The notes under the pieces are model-generated. The model saw only the letters and a list, made by a program, of their open reading frames with translations, was not told the origin of the DNA and searched no databases. Both the position numbers and the translations under genes were made by a program. Below are positions 6,495 through 14,581 of a stretch of 48,000 nucleotides of DNA, piece by piece; position 1 is the first letter of the stretch; every line of letters begins with the position of its first letter. Origin of the DNA: Oceanicola sp. S124 (GTDB lineage: Bacteria > Pseudomonadota > Alphaproteobacteria > Rhodobacterales > Rhodobacteraceae); NCBI RefSeq assembly GCF_000220565.1, contig NZ_AFPM01000323.1:1-48000 (forward strand), given 5' to 3'.

Positions 6495-8638
6495 AGGATT
6501 TCGTGGTCGCAAAGGAATGGTGGACAGCCAACGAGATCGGCGAGGCCGCGCTTCCGGATATGCCCGCGACAAGGCAGGGCGTGGAAGCCCTGGCAAAGTC
6601 GATGGGGTGGCGCGAGCAGCCGGACTTTGCCCGGCGTCGGTCCGGTCGCGGTGGCGGCTGGGAATACCACTGGCGCCTGTTCCCGTCGCGGGCGCAGCGT
6701 CATCTGCTCGCCGAAAGCGGCACGGCCGCAGCTGACGACAGTCAGGATATGGAACGGGGTGAGGCCTGGGCCTGGTTCGACGGGCTGCCAGAAGCCACCA
6801 AGAAGGTCGCCCAGGATCGTCTGCGGGTCCTCAAGGAGGTCGAGAGCCTTACCGTCGCCACGACCAAGTACCTGGCCGTTTCCATGGTCTCCAACCGCAT
6901 CGACAAGAGCGAACGCACCATCTGGAACTGGTTCGGCATGGTCGAAGGCGTCGATGTGGCCGACTGGCTTCCCTACCTCGCGCCGCGTCACCGGACAGGA
7001 AAAACCACGGGGCAGAAGGCTGAGGCGGACCAGAGGTTCTATGACTGGCTGAAAGCCGACTATCTTCGGCTGGAAGGCCCCAGTTTCAGCAGCAGCTATC
7101 GCCTGGCGGAGAAGCTCTGCAAGGCGCATGGCGCCGCGATGTTGACCGAGCGCACCGCGAAGCGCTGGCTTGACCGCACCGTGCCGCTCGTGAGCCAAGT
7201 CTATATGCGCCAAGGCGAGCGCGGACTGATGAAGTGCTTCCCACCGCAGATCCGCGACCGTTCCAGCCTGTCCGCGCTTGAAGGGGTCAACGCCGACTGC
7301 CACAAGATCGACGTCTTCGTCACCTGGCCCGGCTACGAGAAGCCGATCCGCCCGCAGATCGTGGCGTTCCAGGACCTCTATTCTGGCAAGATCCTCGCCT
7401 GGCGCGTCGATGTCGACCCGAACAAGGTCGCGGTGATGTCGGCCTTCAAGGAATTGCTTGAGACCTGGGGCATTCCCAAGCATTGCCTCTTCGACAACGG
7501 CCGCGAGTTCGCAAACAAGTGGCTGACCGGCGGCGCTCCCACGCGCTTCCGGTTCAAGGTCCGCGAAGATGAACCGCTGGGTGTCCTGGCGATGCTGGGC
7601 GTGGAAATCCACTGGGCCACGCCGGGGCATGGTCAGGCCAAACCCATCGAACGGGCCTTCCGTGACCTTGCCAGTGACGTCGCCAAGGACCCGCGGTTCG
7701 CCGGGGCCTATGTTGGCCATCGGCCGGACGCCAAGCCCGAAAACTATATGAGCCGTGCGATCGAGCTGGAGGCCTTCCTGGCAGTCGTCGCGGAGGGCAT
7801 CGCCGAGCACAACGCTCGCCTTGGCCGTCTCAGCGACACCGCGCAGGGCCGGAGTTTCGACCAGACCTTTGCCGAGAGCTATGCACGGGCACCGATCCGC
7901 AAAGCGACCGAGGAACAGCTCCGCCTGTGCCTGATGGCCCAGAAGGTCTGCAAGCTGCATGGCACCCATGGTCGCCTGACGCTGCACAAGAATGCCTATT
8001 GGTCAGACTGGATGAACGAAATGGCGGGCCAGGAGGTTGTCGCGCGTTTCAACCCGGAAGACCTACATGCCGGTGCGCATATCTACAGCCTGGCAGGCGA
8101 GTTCCTTGGCTTTGCGGAGTGCCAGGAGAAATCCGAGTTCTTCGACCTAGCCTCGGCCGAGGCCGCCGCACGGGAACGCCGCAGGAACATCAAGGCGCAG
8201 CGGCAGGCCGCCAAGGACCTGCGCCCTGTGTCCGTCGGCGGTCTCGCCGCCGCGCTCGACAGCCTGCCGAAGCTCGCCACGGCCCCCGTCGAGGCAAAGG
8301 TCGTCAAGCTGGCGAACCGCGAGGAAATCCGGCGGCTGGAGGATCGCAAGCGGGGCGCCCTGATCGCGAAGCCCGTGCCAGCGCCGGAGACATCACCCGA
8401 GCTGGATGCCCAGCTGCTGGAGTTCAATGCCAACTTCGGCACCAGGAAACCCACTGCAGAGCCGCAGGAGACCGCGCGAGATCGCTTCTTCCGGGCCAGG
8501 GCAATCGAGGAGCGCTCGGCGGCTGGCGAGCTGATCGGCCGTGAAGAAGCCGCCTGGTACCGCCGCTACGCCGAGACGGCCGAGTACCGGTCCAACCTAA
8601 CGATGTTCGAGAAATTCGGAGCGGAAAGCATCCGCTGA
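6491..8638 (+). CDS. Mu-type DDE transposase, MuA-like
   Basis: This 715-residue protein begins with a MuA-type DNA-binding domain at about 3-75 (FVVAKEWWTANEIGEAALP, with RGGGWEYHW). The catalytic RNase-H-fold core lies at about 255-450, with DDE residues Asp269 (NADCHK), Asp335 (LFDNGREF) and Glu387 (KPIERAF). These align with the Mu residues D269, D336 and E392. KWLTGGAPTRFRFKV is near-identical to Mu. The C-terminal helical part, rich in Arg and Glu, should contact MuB and ClpX. The start at 6491 gives an ATGA overlap with the ParB-like gene. It cuts and joins the prophage ends during integration and replicative transposition. Confidence 0.95.
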   Translation: MKDFVVAKEWWTANEIGEAALPDMPATRQGVEALAKSMGWREQPDFARRRSGRGGGWEYHWRLFPSRAQRHLLAESGTAAADDSQDMERGEAWAWFDGLPEATKKVAQDRLRVLKEVESLTVATTKYLAVSMVSNRIDKSERTIWNWFGMVEGVDVADWLPYLAPRHRTGKTTGQKAEADQRFYDWLKADYLRLEGPSFSSSYRLAEKLCKAHGAAMLTERTAKRWLDRTVPLVSQVYMRQGERGLMKCFPPQIRDRSSLSALEGVNADCHKIDVFVTWPGYEKPIRPQIVAFQDLYSGKILAWRVDVDPNKVAVMSAFKELLETWGIPKHCLFDNGREFANKWLTGGAPTRFRFKVREDEPLGVLAMLGVEIHWATPGHGQAKPIERAFRDLASDVAKDPRFAGAYVGHRPDAKPENYMSRAIELEAFLAVVAEGIAEHNARLGRLSDTAQGRSFDQTFAESYARAPIRKATEEQLRLCLMAQKVCKLHGTHGRLTLHKNAYWSDWMNEMAGQEVVARFNPEDLHAGAHIYSLAGEFLGFAECQEKSEFFDLASAEAAARERRRNIKAQRQAAKDLRPVSVGGLAAALDSLPKLATAPVEAKVVKLANREEIRRLEDRKRGALIAKPVPAPETSPELDAQLLEFNANFGTRKPTAEPQETARDRFFRARAIEERSAAGELIGREEAAWYRRYAETAEYRSNLTMFEKFGAESIR

Positions 8639-8677
8639 ACCGGCCGATCAACAGGCCTTTAACGAGGAGAGATGACG

Positions 8678-9424
8678 ATGAAAATCGATCGAGCAGGAAG
8701 CTTCAGCCATGGCGTCGCGCCGCTGCGCAACGTCATGCTGCTCAACCAGCTGATCCAGCGCGTGAACGACCGCGACCCGGATCTGCCGGGCATGGCGTGC
8801 TTCTATGGCCCGTCCGGCTACGGCAAGACCACCGCCGCCACCTGGAACGCTAATGAGACCAATGCCTACTGGGTCGAGATGCGCGAGAGCTGGACGCGCA
8901 AGACGCTGTTCCGGGCGATCCTGACCAACATGGGGATCGAGCCGCGCCGCACCATCCCCGAGATGTCCGAGCAGATCTCCCGCCAGTTGGCCGTCAGCGG
9001 CCGTCCCCTGCTGATCGACGAGGCCGACTACCTGATGAAGGCCAAGATGATCGAGCTCATCCGTGAGCTCTACGAGGACAGCAAGGGCACGATCATCCTG
9101 ATCGGAGAGGAGCGTCTGCCGCAGAACCTGGCAAAGCTGGAGCGGACCCACAACCGCATGCTCGACTGGGTCGCGGCCCAGCCCGCCGACCTGCGTGAAG
9201 TCCAGATGCTGGCCCGGATGAAGTGCCCCGGTATCGATATCGAGGAAGAGGTGCTGGCGGAGATCCTGCGTGCAGCTGGCGGCCGGGCCCGGCGGATCGT
9301 CGTGATCCTCGGCCAGATCCGCGAGCATGCGGCCCTGAAGGACAAGGATGCCATCGCGATGGCAGATGTTGCGCAAATCGGCTTCTACACCGGCGATGCA
9401 CCAGCCCCTCGGGGGAACCGCTGA
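8678..9424 (+). CDS. AAA ATPase, MuB-like transposition target protein
   Basis: Counted from ATG 8678 the product has 248 residues. Walker A is GPSGYGKTT at 44-52 and Walker B is LLIDEAD at 111-117. It is a AAA+ ATPase like MuB, which coats target DNA and delivers it to MuA. The in-frame ATG at 8672 is only two bases from AGGAG, whereas 8678 has eight-base spacing, so 8678 is preferred. Compared with Mu MuB (312 residues) it lacks the N-terminal HTH region. It follows MuA after a 33-bp gap and overlaps the next gene by one base. Confidence 0.9.
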   Translation: MKIDRAGSFSHGVAPLRNVMLLNQLIQRVNDRDPDLPGMACFYGPSGYGKTTAATWNANETNAYWVEMRESWTRKTLFRAILTNMGIEPRRTIPEMSEQISRQLAVSGRPLLIDEADYLMKAKMIELIRELYEDSKGTIILIGEERLPQNLAKLERTHNRMLDWVAAQPADLREVQMLARMKCPGIDIEEEVLAEILRAAGGRARRIVVILGQIREHAALKDKDAIAMADVAQIGFYTGDAPAPRGNR

Positions 9425-10011
9425 TGTCGATTTCGCCCACCGGCCGACCGCAGGTCCATGAGCGCAAGCCGTCCCGTCAGGATATCTGGGAGGCAATCCA
9501 GGCTAACGCGGAAGGGTTCACCATCGCCTTGCTGCATGCTCGTTCCCTGGCCAATCGCAAGACGATCTCCGACTACCTGGCGGGGCTCATCGCCGCCGGC
9601 TACGTCGTGAAGCACGATCACCCGGAACAACCGACCTATGACCTGGTCAAGGATGGCGGGCATCATGCCCCGCGCGTCCGCAAGGATGGCACACCTGTCA
9701 CCCAGGGCGCCGGAGCTGAGAACATGTGGCGCAGCATTTACATGCTGCGTGAGTTCACCCACGAGGACATCGCCGCCCACGCCACCACCCTGTCGGTGCA
9801 GGTGACGAAAGAGACCGCGAAGACCTATGTCTCGATGCTGCTCAAGTGCGGATACCTGAAGGTGCTACGGAAGGCCGAGCCCGTGAAGGGGCGGCTCGCC
9901 AAGTACCAGCTGGTCCGCAATACCGGGCCGCTGCCGCCGAAAATCCAGCGGGTCAAGCGCATCTACGATCCCAACACCCACGAGGTTTTTGAGCCGCGGG
10001 GCGCCGCATGA
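9424..10011 (+). CDS. Early protein with two winged-helix-like repeats
   Basis: The product has 195 residues. Two similar helix-turn-helix segments are visible. The first is at about 19-62 (DIWEAIQANAEGFTIALLHA, ending GLIAAGYVVKH). The second is at about 100-152 (MWRSIYMLREFTHEDIAAHA, ending LLKCGYLKVL). Each is followed by a possible beta-wing. It starts at ATG 9424, overlapping the MuB-like stop by one base. It might replace the HTH part missing from the MuB-like protein or act as an early regulator; both are inferences. Confidence 0.6.
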   Translation: MSISPTGRPQVHERKPSRQDIWEAIQANAEGFTIALLHARSLANRKTISDYLAGLIAAGYVVKHDHPEQPTYDLVKDGGHHAPRVRKDGTPVTQGAGAENMWRSIYMLREFTHEDIAAHATTLSVQVTKETAKTYVSMLLKCGYLKVLRKAEPVKGRLAKYQLVRNTGPLPPKIQRVKRIYDPNTHEVFEPRGAA

Positions 10012-10385
10012 CTACCCAACTAAATACCGCCCAGGACGCCTGGGGCGACGACCTGCCGGACTGGGTCATGACGCTGGCCCGCGAGTGCGCCAACACCAGC
10101 CAGAACAAGGTCGCCCGCCAGCTTGGCTATTCCGCGACCGTGGTCAGCCTGGTCCTGCGCCGCAAGTACCCCGGCGACCTGAAGGCGGTCGAGACTGCCG
10201 TGCGCGGCGCCTACGAGGATCTCTCGATCACCTGTCCGGCGCTCGGGGAGGTGTCCCCGCAGGTCTGCCAGGAGTGGCGCACCAAGGCCCGCAAGTTCTC
10301 GACCGAGAACAGCCAGCGCGTGCGCATGTTCCGGGCCTGCAATGGCTGCCAGATCCATAAGGGAGGCAAGGATGACGACGTATGA
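10008..10385 (+). CDS. Phage HTH regulator with C-terminal Cys cluster
   Basis: The product has 125 residues. Residues about 18-60 (MTLARECANTSQNKVARQLG, then YSATVVSLVLRRKYPG) form an XRE-like HTH. The C-terminal part has the pattern ITCPALGEV, QVCQEW and FRACNGCQIH, a four-Cys arrangement common in small phage regulators and possibly zinc-binding. It overlaps both neighbours (ATGA at the start). It belongs to the early operon between the MuB-like gene and DUF3164. Confidence 0.7.
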   Translation: MTTQLNTAQDAWGDDLPDWVMTLARECANTSQNKVARQLGYSATVVSLVLRRKYPGDLKAVETAVRGAYEDLSITCPALGEVSPQVCQEWRTKARKFSTENSQRVRMFRACNGCQIHKGGKDDDV

Positions 10386-10701
10386 GAGCATCATCTCTCT
10401 GGCACAGGCTCGTCATCAGCCTGCCAGGATCGCCGACAGGCTCGGGCTGTCGCGGGAGACCGTCTACAACTACATCTCCCGCGCCCGTCGGGAAGGACAC
10501 CACATCCCCCATTTCGGCCAACGGCAGACGGAGCCACGAGTCGGTCGTGTCGTCGTATCGACCAAGGTCCTTCGGCGGTTGCAATCTGAGGCCGGCACCC
10601 GCGGCATTACTGCAGGTGAGCTGGCGACACGCCTGCTGGAGCATGTCATCCAGGATGACCTCGTCGATGCGATCCTGGACGACGAGGTGTCCAATGGCTG
10701 A
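10372..10701 (+). CDS. Small HTH protein
   Basis: The product has 109 residues, starting at ATG 10372 five bases after GGGAGG. Residues about 8-40 (LAQARHQPARIADRLGLSRE followed by TVYNYISRARREG) are a clear helix-turn-helix of the resolvase/sigma-region-4 type. The C-terminal half (STKVLRRLQSEAGTRGITAG) resembles a ribbon-helix-helix-like segment. It overlaps the upstream gene by 14 bp and the downstream gene by eight. It is probably an early DNA-binding regulator; the target is unknown. Confidence 0.6.
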   Translation: MTTYESIISLAQARHQPARIADRLGLSRETVYNYISRARREGHHIPHFGQRQTEPRVGRVVVSTKVLRRLQSEAGTRGITAGELATRLLEHVIQDDLVDAILDDEVSNG

Positions 10702-10957
10702 GCGTATCTCGACATCTCTCATGTTGACGCAGGCGGGCCATGCCCTGGGCAAGCTCGACCGGCACGGCCCCCGCGGCGCCAGCTATGTGACCTATGCCGA
10801 GATCGAGGCCATGGCACTGACCCTGGCTGCGCTCGGCTTTCCGACAGTGCCGACGGACCGGACGATCGACGATCCCGAGTTCGCCAACCTCCGCTTCACC
10901 CCCTCGAATTTCATCGCGCTCACGCAGCGCACCAGAAAGGAGCAAGACAATGGCTGA
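10694..10957 (+). CDS. Hypothetical early protein
   Basis: This is an 87-residue protein of unknown family. The start ATG 10694 overlaps the previous gene. It is compact and mixed alpha/beta (YVTYAEIEAMALTLAALGFP), with no membrane segment and no cysteine. It overlaps the DUF3164 gene by eight bases, so it is translated as part of the chain. Confidence 0.55.
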   Translation: MAERISTSLMLTQAGHALGKLDRHGPRGASYVTYAEIEAMALTLAALGFPTVPTDRTIDDPEFANLRFTPSNFIALTQRTRKEQDNG

Positions 10958-11591
10958 GAAGCAGATCCCCGACGGGCGCCAGCAGATCAACGGCGTCCCC
11001 TACATGGCGGACGCCAAGGGCTCGCTCGTGCCCGTGTCGATGATCCGCCCCGAAGACCTCCTGGAGGATGAGACGGTGCGCAAGATCGCCGGCCACGCGC
11101 TGGAGCTCTCTGCCCAGGTCTCCCGCTTCAAGGAGCACACCTTCGACGATCTCGGCGACTTCGAGGCCATCCTGGCCCAGGAGTACGAGGCGACCAAAGG
11201 TGGCAAGAAGGGCAACAAGACCTTCATGAGCCACGACGGCCTCTACAAGGTGCAGGTGGCCGTTGCCGATCGCATCGACTTCGGGCCGCAGCTGCAGGTC
11301 GCAAAGGAGCTGATCGACGAGTGCCTGAACGAGTGGGCGGCCGACGCGCGAGACGAAATCCGCACGATCGTGACGCGGGCCTTCAACACCGACAAGGAGG
11401 GCCAGATCAACCGCACCGAGATCTTCATGCTGCTGCGCCTCGACATCTCGGATTCGCGCTGGCAGCGCGCCATGCAGGCAATCCGGGATGCCATGCGCGT
11501 CGTCGGCTCGAAGACCTACGTGCGCTGCTACCACCGCAGTGCCCCCGATGCGGCCTGGGAGGCCATCACCATCGACCTGGCGAAGGCCTGA
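10950..11591 (+). CDS. DUF3164 family protein
   Basis: This 213-residue protein matches DUF3164, a family found almost only in Mu-like phages between the transposition genes and GemA. Landmarks are YMADAKGSLVPVSMIRPEDL at the start, the central KTFMSHDGLYKVQVAVADRI, and the C-terminal KTYVRCYHR. The function is unknown; neighbours suggest a DNA replication or host-takeover accessory. AAGGAG lies ten bases upstream of ATG 10950. Confidence 0.85.
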   Translation: MAEKQIPDGRQQINGVPYMADAKGSLVPVSMIRPEDLLEDETVRKIAGHALELSAQVSRFKEHTFDDLGDFEAILAQEYEATKGGKKGNKTFMSHDGLYKVQVAVADRIDFGPQLQVAKELIDECLNEWAADARDEIRTIVTRAFNTDKEGQINRTEIFMLLRLDISDSRWQRAMQAIRDAMRVVGSKTYVRCYHRSAPDAAWEAITIDLAKA

Positions 11592-11595
11592 TCCG

Positions 11596-11964
11596 ATGGA
11601 TGCCCGGCTGATCACGCATTTCGTGGATGTCGACCTGGTCGAGGTGCAGAGCACCGACTATCAGGTCCTGGAATATCTCGAAGAGGTCTCGGCCCCGGGC
11701 GAACCCCGGATCGAGGTTTCCATGACGATCAACCGCTCGGCGATGGAGTTCATCGTCGAGGCCCACCCGCCGCGCCGGTACAGGGTCAACCTGCGCCAGC
11801 TTCAGGACCGCTCGATCGAGGCGATCCGGGCGGACATGCGGGGCGACACCGATCGGGCCGAACAGGGCAGCCTGCCGCGCGCCTGGCCCGCTGGCTGGTG
11901 GATCTTGCCCGGTGTCCTTGGCGGGTTCCTGATCTGGGCCTGGCTGTTGAGCGGGCTGTTCTGA
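11596..11964 (+). CDS. Small membrane-anchored hypothetical protein
   Basis: The product has 122 residues. Residues 1-95 are soluble and beta-rich (ITHFVDVDLVEVQSTDYQVL, PRIEVSMTINRSAMEFIVEA). Residues about 99-121 (GWWILPGVLGGFLIWAWLLS) form a C-terminal transmembrane helix. No family is recognised. It starts four bases after the DUF3164 stop and overlaps GemA by one base. Together with the gene at 4697 it is the second tail-anchored early protein. Confidence 0.55.
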   Translation: MDARLITHFVDVDLVEVQSTDYQVLEYLEEVSAPGEPRIEVSMTINRSAMEFIVEAHPPRRYRVNLRQLQDRSIEAIRADMRGDTDRAEQGSLPRAWPAGWWILPGVLGGFLIWAWLLSGLF

Positions 11965-12419
11965 TGTCCCGCACCCTGCAACGCACCATCTTTGCCGGCT
12001 GTCGCGAGCTCGGCCTCGATGACGACACCCGCCGCGATCTTCAGCTGGGGGCAACGGGTAAGGCTTCCCTTTCGGAGATGACCGAGGACGAACTGAAACA
12101 GGTCATCAAGGCTCTCGAAACACGGGGTTTTAAGCGGGTCGTGAAATCCGATGCAAAGCGCCGTCCAAAGGCCAAGCGGGCCGACGTCCGGTTCGCCCAC
12201 GTCCTCTGGCGGCTCCTTCATGAGAATGGCTCGGTCCGTGTCGCTGGCCCGGCCGGGCTCAATGCCTTCACCCGCTCGCAGTTTGAGGGCAAATGGGGCG
12301 CGGTCCCGATGGACATCGACATGATGACCGACTGGGCGCAGATCGCCGACGTGATTGACGCGCTTAAAGCCTGGTGCCGACGCGATGGGATCCAGCTGAA
12401 GGGGGAGCACAATGCATGA
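11964..12419 (+). CDS. gemA: GemA-like regulatory protein (Mu gp16 family, DUF1018)
   Basis: The 151-residue product fits the GemA/DUF1018 family. Landmarks are RTIFAGCRELGLDDDTRRDL, the ATGKASLSEMTEDEL segment, and the C-terminal WAQIADVIDALKAW. In Mu, GemA alters host gene expression and DNA supercoiling late in the early phase. The start ATG 11964 overlaps the upstream stop by one base. Confidence 0.8.
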   Translation: MSRTLQRTIFAGCRELGLDDDTRRDLQLGATGKASLSEMTEDELKQVIKALETRGFKRVVKSDAKRRPKAKRADVRFAHVLWRLLHENGSVRVAGPAGLNAFTRSQFEGKWGAVPMDIDMMTDWAQIADVIDALKAWCRRDGIQLKGEHNA

Positions 12420-12660
12420 AAAGCCCATGCTCCCACATGTCACCGACCATGCCATTGTTCGCCACCTGGAACGTGTCGAGGGCTTGGACATCGACGCCGT
12501 CCGGACCGAGATCGCTCGCAGGACCGAACGTGGGGTCCGGTTCGGGGCTTCCTCGGTCCTCTTCAATGGCTTCCGCTATGTGCTGCGCGGTGGAAATGTC
12601 GTGACGGTACTGCATCGTTCCTACGCACCGCGACCGGCGGAGGGCGCGGTTGATGGATAG
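12412..12660 (+). CDS. Hypothetical small protein
   Basis: This is an 82-residue protein between GemA and the Mor-like activator. HVTDHAIVRHLERVEGLDID and FNGFRYVLRGGNVVTVLH suggest a small alpha/beta fold whose last strand ends VVTVL, vaguely like DUF4258 or RelE-type small proteins. I would not assign a function. It overlaps GemA by eight bases and the next start by eight. Confidence 0.5.
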   Translation: MHEKPMLPHVTDHAIVRHLERVEGLDIDAVRTEIARRTERGVRFGASSVLFNGFRYVLRGGNVVTVLHRSYAPRPAEGAVDG

Positions 12661-13030
12661 CTATCCAAAGGCGCCTGCCCACATCGAACCTTTCGTCCGC
12701 GTCCTCGGTCCGGTCGTTGCGACCGAGTTCCTGATGACCTTTGGCGGCGCTGACCTCTACCTGACCCCCACTCCGAAAAGCCGCTCGCGCCTTGTCGGCC
12801 TCGTGGGCCATGAGAAAGCGGCTGAACTGGCCGAGGCGGCGGCGCATCTTCCGCGCCGCATTCCGACCGCCAAACCGTGGGTTGCGGCGGTCTATCGCGC
12901 TCAAGGCTTGCCAGTAGCTGAAATTGCCCGCAAGTTGCACGTCAGTGACGTCACGGTGCGCGCCTACCTGAAGCGCTATCGCGCAGCCGGTGAAACCTCC
13001 TCCAGCCAGCCCAGACTGCCCGGCTTCTGA
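12653..13030 (+). CDS. Mor-type (middle/late operon) transcription activator
   Basis: The product has 125 residues and fits the Mor/C activator family. The N-terminal dimerisation part contains VVATEFLMTFGGADLYLTP. A central repeat is VGHEKAAELAEAAAHLPRRI. The C-terminal HTH at about 82-113 (WVAAVYRAQGLPVAEIARKL, then HVSDVTVRAYLKRY) is typical. In Mu, Mor and C activate middle and late promoters. Only one such gene is seen, and it directly precedes the lysis and head genes, so it should switch on late transcription. ATG 12653 is preferred over TTG 12650 for its spacing from GGAGGG. A terminator follows immediately. Confidence 0.75.
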   Translation: MDSYPKAPAHIEPFVRVLGPVVATEFLMTFGGADLYLTPTPKSRSRLVGLVGHEKAAELAEAAAHLPRRIPTAKPWVAAVYRAQGLPVAEIARKLHVSDVTVRAYLKRYRAAGETSSSQPRLPGF

Positions 13031-13032
13031 CG

Positions 13033-13055
13033 CCCGCAAGCCCTTGCGGGTGTTT
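13033..13055 (+). terminator. Rho-independent terminator of the early operon
   Basis: CCCGCAAG (13033-13040) pairs with CTTGCGGG (13043-13050), followed by TGTTT. It lies three bases after the Mor-like stop and separates early from late genes. Near-identical hairpin arms recur after the gpG-like gene. Confidence 0.75.
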
Positions 13056-13071
13056 CGGATTGGCGTCAGCC

Positions 13072-13100
13072 GTCACCTTGATCCCGAAAGGGACGGTGAC
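13072..13100. promoter_or_regulatory. Dyad at the start of the late lysis operon
   Basis: GTCACC (13072-13077) and GGTGAC (13095-13100) form an inverted repeat with a 17-base spacer, just upstream of ATG 13105. The position fits an activator site for the Mor-like protein, but the motif has not been compared with known Mor sites. Confidence 0.3.
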
Positions 13101-13104
13101 ACTG

Positions 13105-13974
13105 ATGCAAATCACGAACCACAAACTTGATGGTCTCCGCTTCAAGCAGGCGAAGTGGATGGGGGGTGTCATCACCCCGGAAATCGTCGTGTTGCACGAC
13201 ACCGCCAGCCGCCTCGACCCCCTCAATGCCGCCAACTACCTGGCCGACAACGACGCCAAGGTGTCGGTGCATTTCGTGCTGGAGCGGGACGGGACAATCA
13301 CCCAGCAGGTGCAAACCAACCGGGCCGCCTGGCACGCCGGGAAATCCACCTTCCAGGGGCGCGATGGCTGCAACAACTTTTCCGTCGGCATCGAGATAGT
13401 GAACCCGGGCCGCATGACGCGGACGAAAGACGGCTTCGCACGGACGTGGTGGGGCGGACTTTTCGACGCCGAGGGGGGCACCGTCGGCGAGATCGAAGAA
13501 GTCACGACGCCCGAGCATGGGGCCGGCCTCTGGATGGCCTACACCGAAGAGCAGATCGAGGCGCTGCTGGAGCTGCTGCCGGCTCTCTTCGCCGGGATCC
13601 CGACATTGCGGGACATCACCACCCACTGGTATATCTCGCCCGGCCGCAAGGTCGACACCAACCCGCTGTTCCCGCTGGAGCACATCCGCGCCAAGGTCCT
13701 CGGCCGTGACGATCCCGCCGACATCGCCGCAGAAGACGCCTCCGAGCCCGAGGCGCCCTACAGCTACGTCGAAGTCGAGACCCGCGGCGACAACCTCAAC
13801 ATGCGCCGCTGGCCCTCCTTCAATCCCAACGTGCTCGCCGCGATCCCGGACGGCACGCCCGTCCCGGTTCTGCGCCGGGGCATGTTCGGCGGTCGCGAAT
13901 GGCTGCTCGTCCAGTACGGCGGCCGCGAGGGCTGGATCGTTGCACGCTATGCGGCCCCCGTGACCGTCAGCTGA
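13105..13974 (+). CDS. Endolysin: N-acetylmuramoyl-L-alanine amidase with SH3 domain
   Basis: The product has 289 residues from ATG 13105; an upstream in-frame TTG lies inside the terminator and is rejected. Residues about 15-190 form an Amidase_2 domain, with zinc ligands His31 (VLHDTAS), His174 (THWYISPGRK) and Asp184 (VDTNP) and a catalytic Lys182. Residues about 220-285 form an SH3-like cell-wall-binding domain (DNLNMRRWPS to GREGWIVARYA). It cleaves the peptide from peptidoglycan at lysis. No signal peptide is visible, so it needs the holin encoded next. Confidence 0.9.
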   Translation: MQITNHKLDGLRFKQAKWMGGVITPEIVVLHDTASRLDPLNAANYLADNDAKVSVHFVLERDGTITQQVQTNRAAWHAGKSTFQGRDGCNNFSVGIEIVNPGRMTRTKDGFARTWWGGLFDAEGGTVGEIEEVTTPEHGAGLWMAYTEEQIEALLELLPALFAGIPTLRDITTHWYISPGRKVDTNPLFPLEHIRAKVLGRDDPADIAAEDASEPEAPYSYVEVETRGDNLNMRRWPSFNPNVLAAIPDGTPVPVLRRGMFGGREWLLVQYGGREGWIVARYAAPVTVS

Positions 13975-13985
13975 AGGAGCATCTC

Positions 13986-14336
13986 ATGGCCAAGAATATG
14001 ACCCTCCCGGCGCTACCCGCCTGGCACGCCCGCAGCTTCTACGCCTCGCTGCTCCTGGCGGCGACGGTGCTCTGCAATCTCTTCGGCATCGATATCTGGC
14101 AGCCCCTGCAGCGCCTCGGGCTTGGCAGTTCGGAAGGCGAGGTCGTCGACAAGATCATGGTGCTGGCGCCCCTGGCCTTCGGGCTCTGGGCCTGGTGGGA
14201 ACGCCGTGCGCCGAACTATCGCCTGGCCCTGTTCTCGTCCGATCCGGGCCTTCCCAGGGCCCGCTCGTTCCTCCGGCGCCTCTGGCAGCGGCTGGTGGGA
14301 CCGGCAGCACCGACGCCTGCAAAGGAGGCCTCCTGA
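13986..14336 (+). CDS. Putative holin
   Basis: This is a 116-residue protein with two hydrophobic helices, at about 17-40 (SFYASLLLAATVLCNLFGID) and 58-72 (VLAPLAFGLWAWW), and a basic C-terminus. Size, topology and position between endolysin and spanins fit a holin. The family is not recognised directly. AAGGAG precedes ATG 13986. It is coupled to the i-spanin gene by a one-base overlap. Confidence 0.6.
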   Translation: MAKNMTLPALPAWHARSFYASLLLAATVLCNLFGIDIWQPLQRLGLGSSEGEVVDKIMVLAPLAFGLWAWWERRAPNYRLALFSSDPGLPRARSFLRRLWQRLVGPAAPTPAKEAS

Positions 14337-14581
14337 TGCGGCTTCTCTGGAAATGGTTCGGCGGCGCCGCCTCGCTGCTCGTCGCCCTGCTGACAGCAGT
14401 CGGCTGGCTGAAGCGCTCGACCCGAGAGGAGATCGAAACCGAGACCGCCAGACAGGCCGATGCCGACAACCTCGCAACCCGTGAAAGGATCGACGATGCG
14501 ACTCGTGATGAGCCTGAGCCTGATGCTGCTCGTGAGCGCCTGCAGCAGTTCGGCACCGGCGCCCGTCCGCCCGAGCGGTGA
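14336..14581 (+). CDS. Putative inner-membrane spanin (Rz-like)
   Basis: The product has 81 residues. Residues about 5-25 (WKWFGGAASLLVALLTAVGW) form an N-terminal transmembrane anchor. They are followed by a charged, coiled-coil-like periplasmic segment (RSTREEIETETARQADADNL). The gene overlaps a lipoprotein gene in another frame by 86 bp, the nested layout typical of Rz/Rz1 spanins. AAGGAGG precedes ATG 14336. Confidence 0.65.
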   Translation: MRLLWKWFGGAASLLVALLTAVGWLKRSTREEIETETARQADADNLATRERIDDATRDEPEPDAARERLQQFGTGARPPER

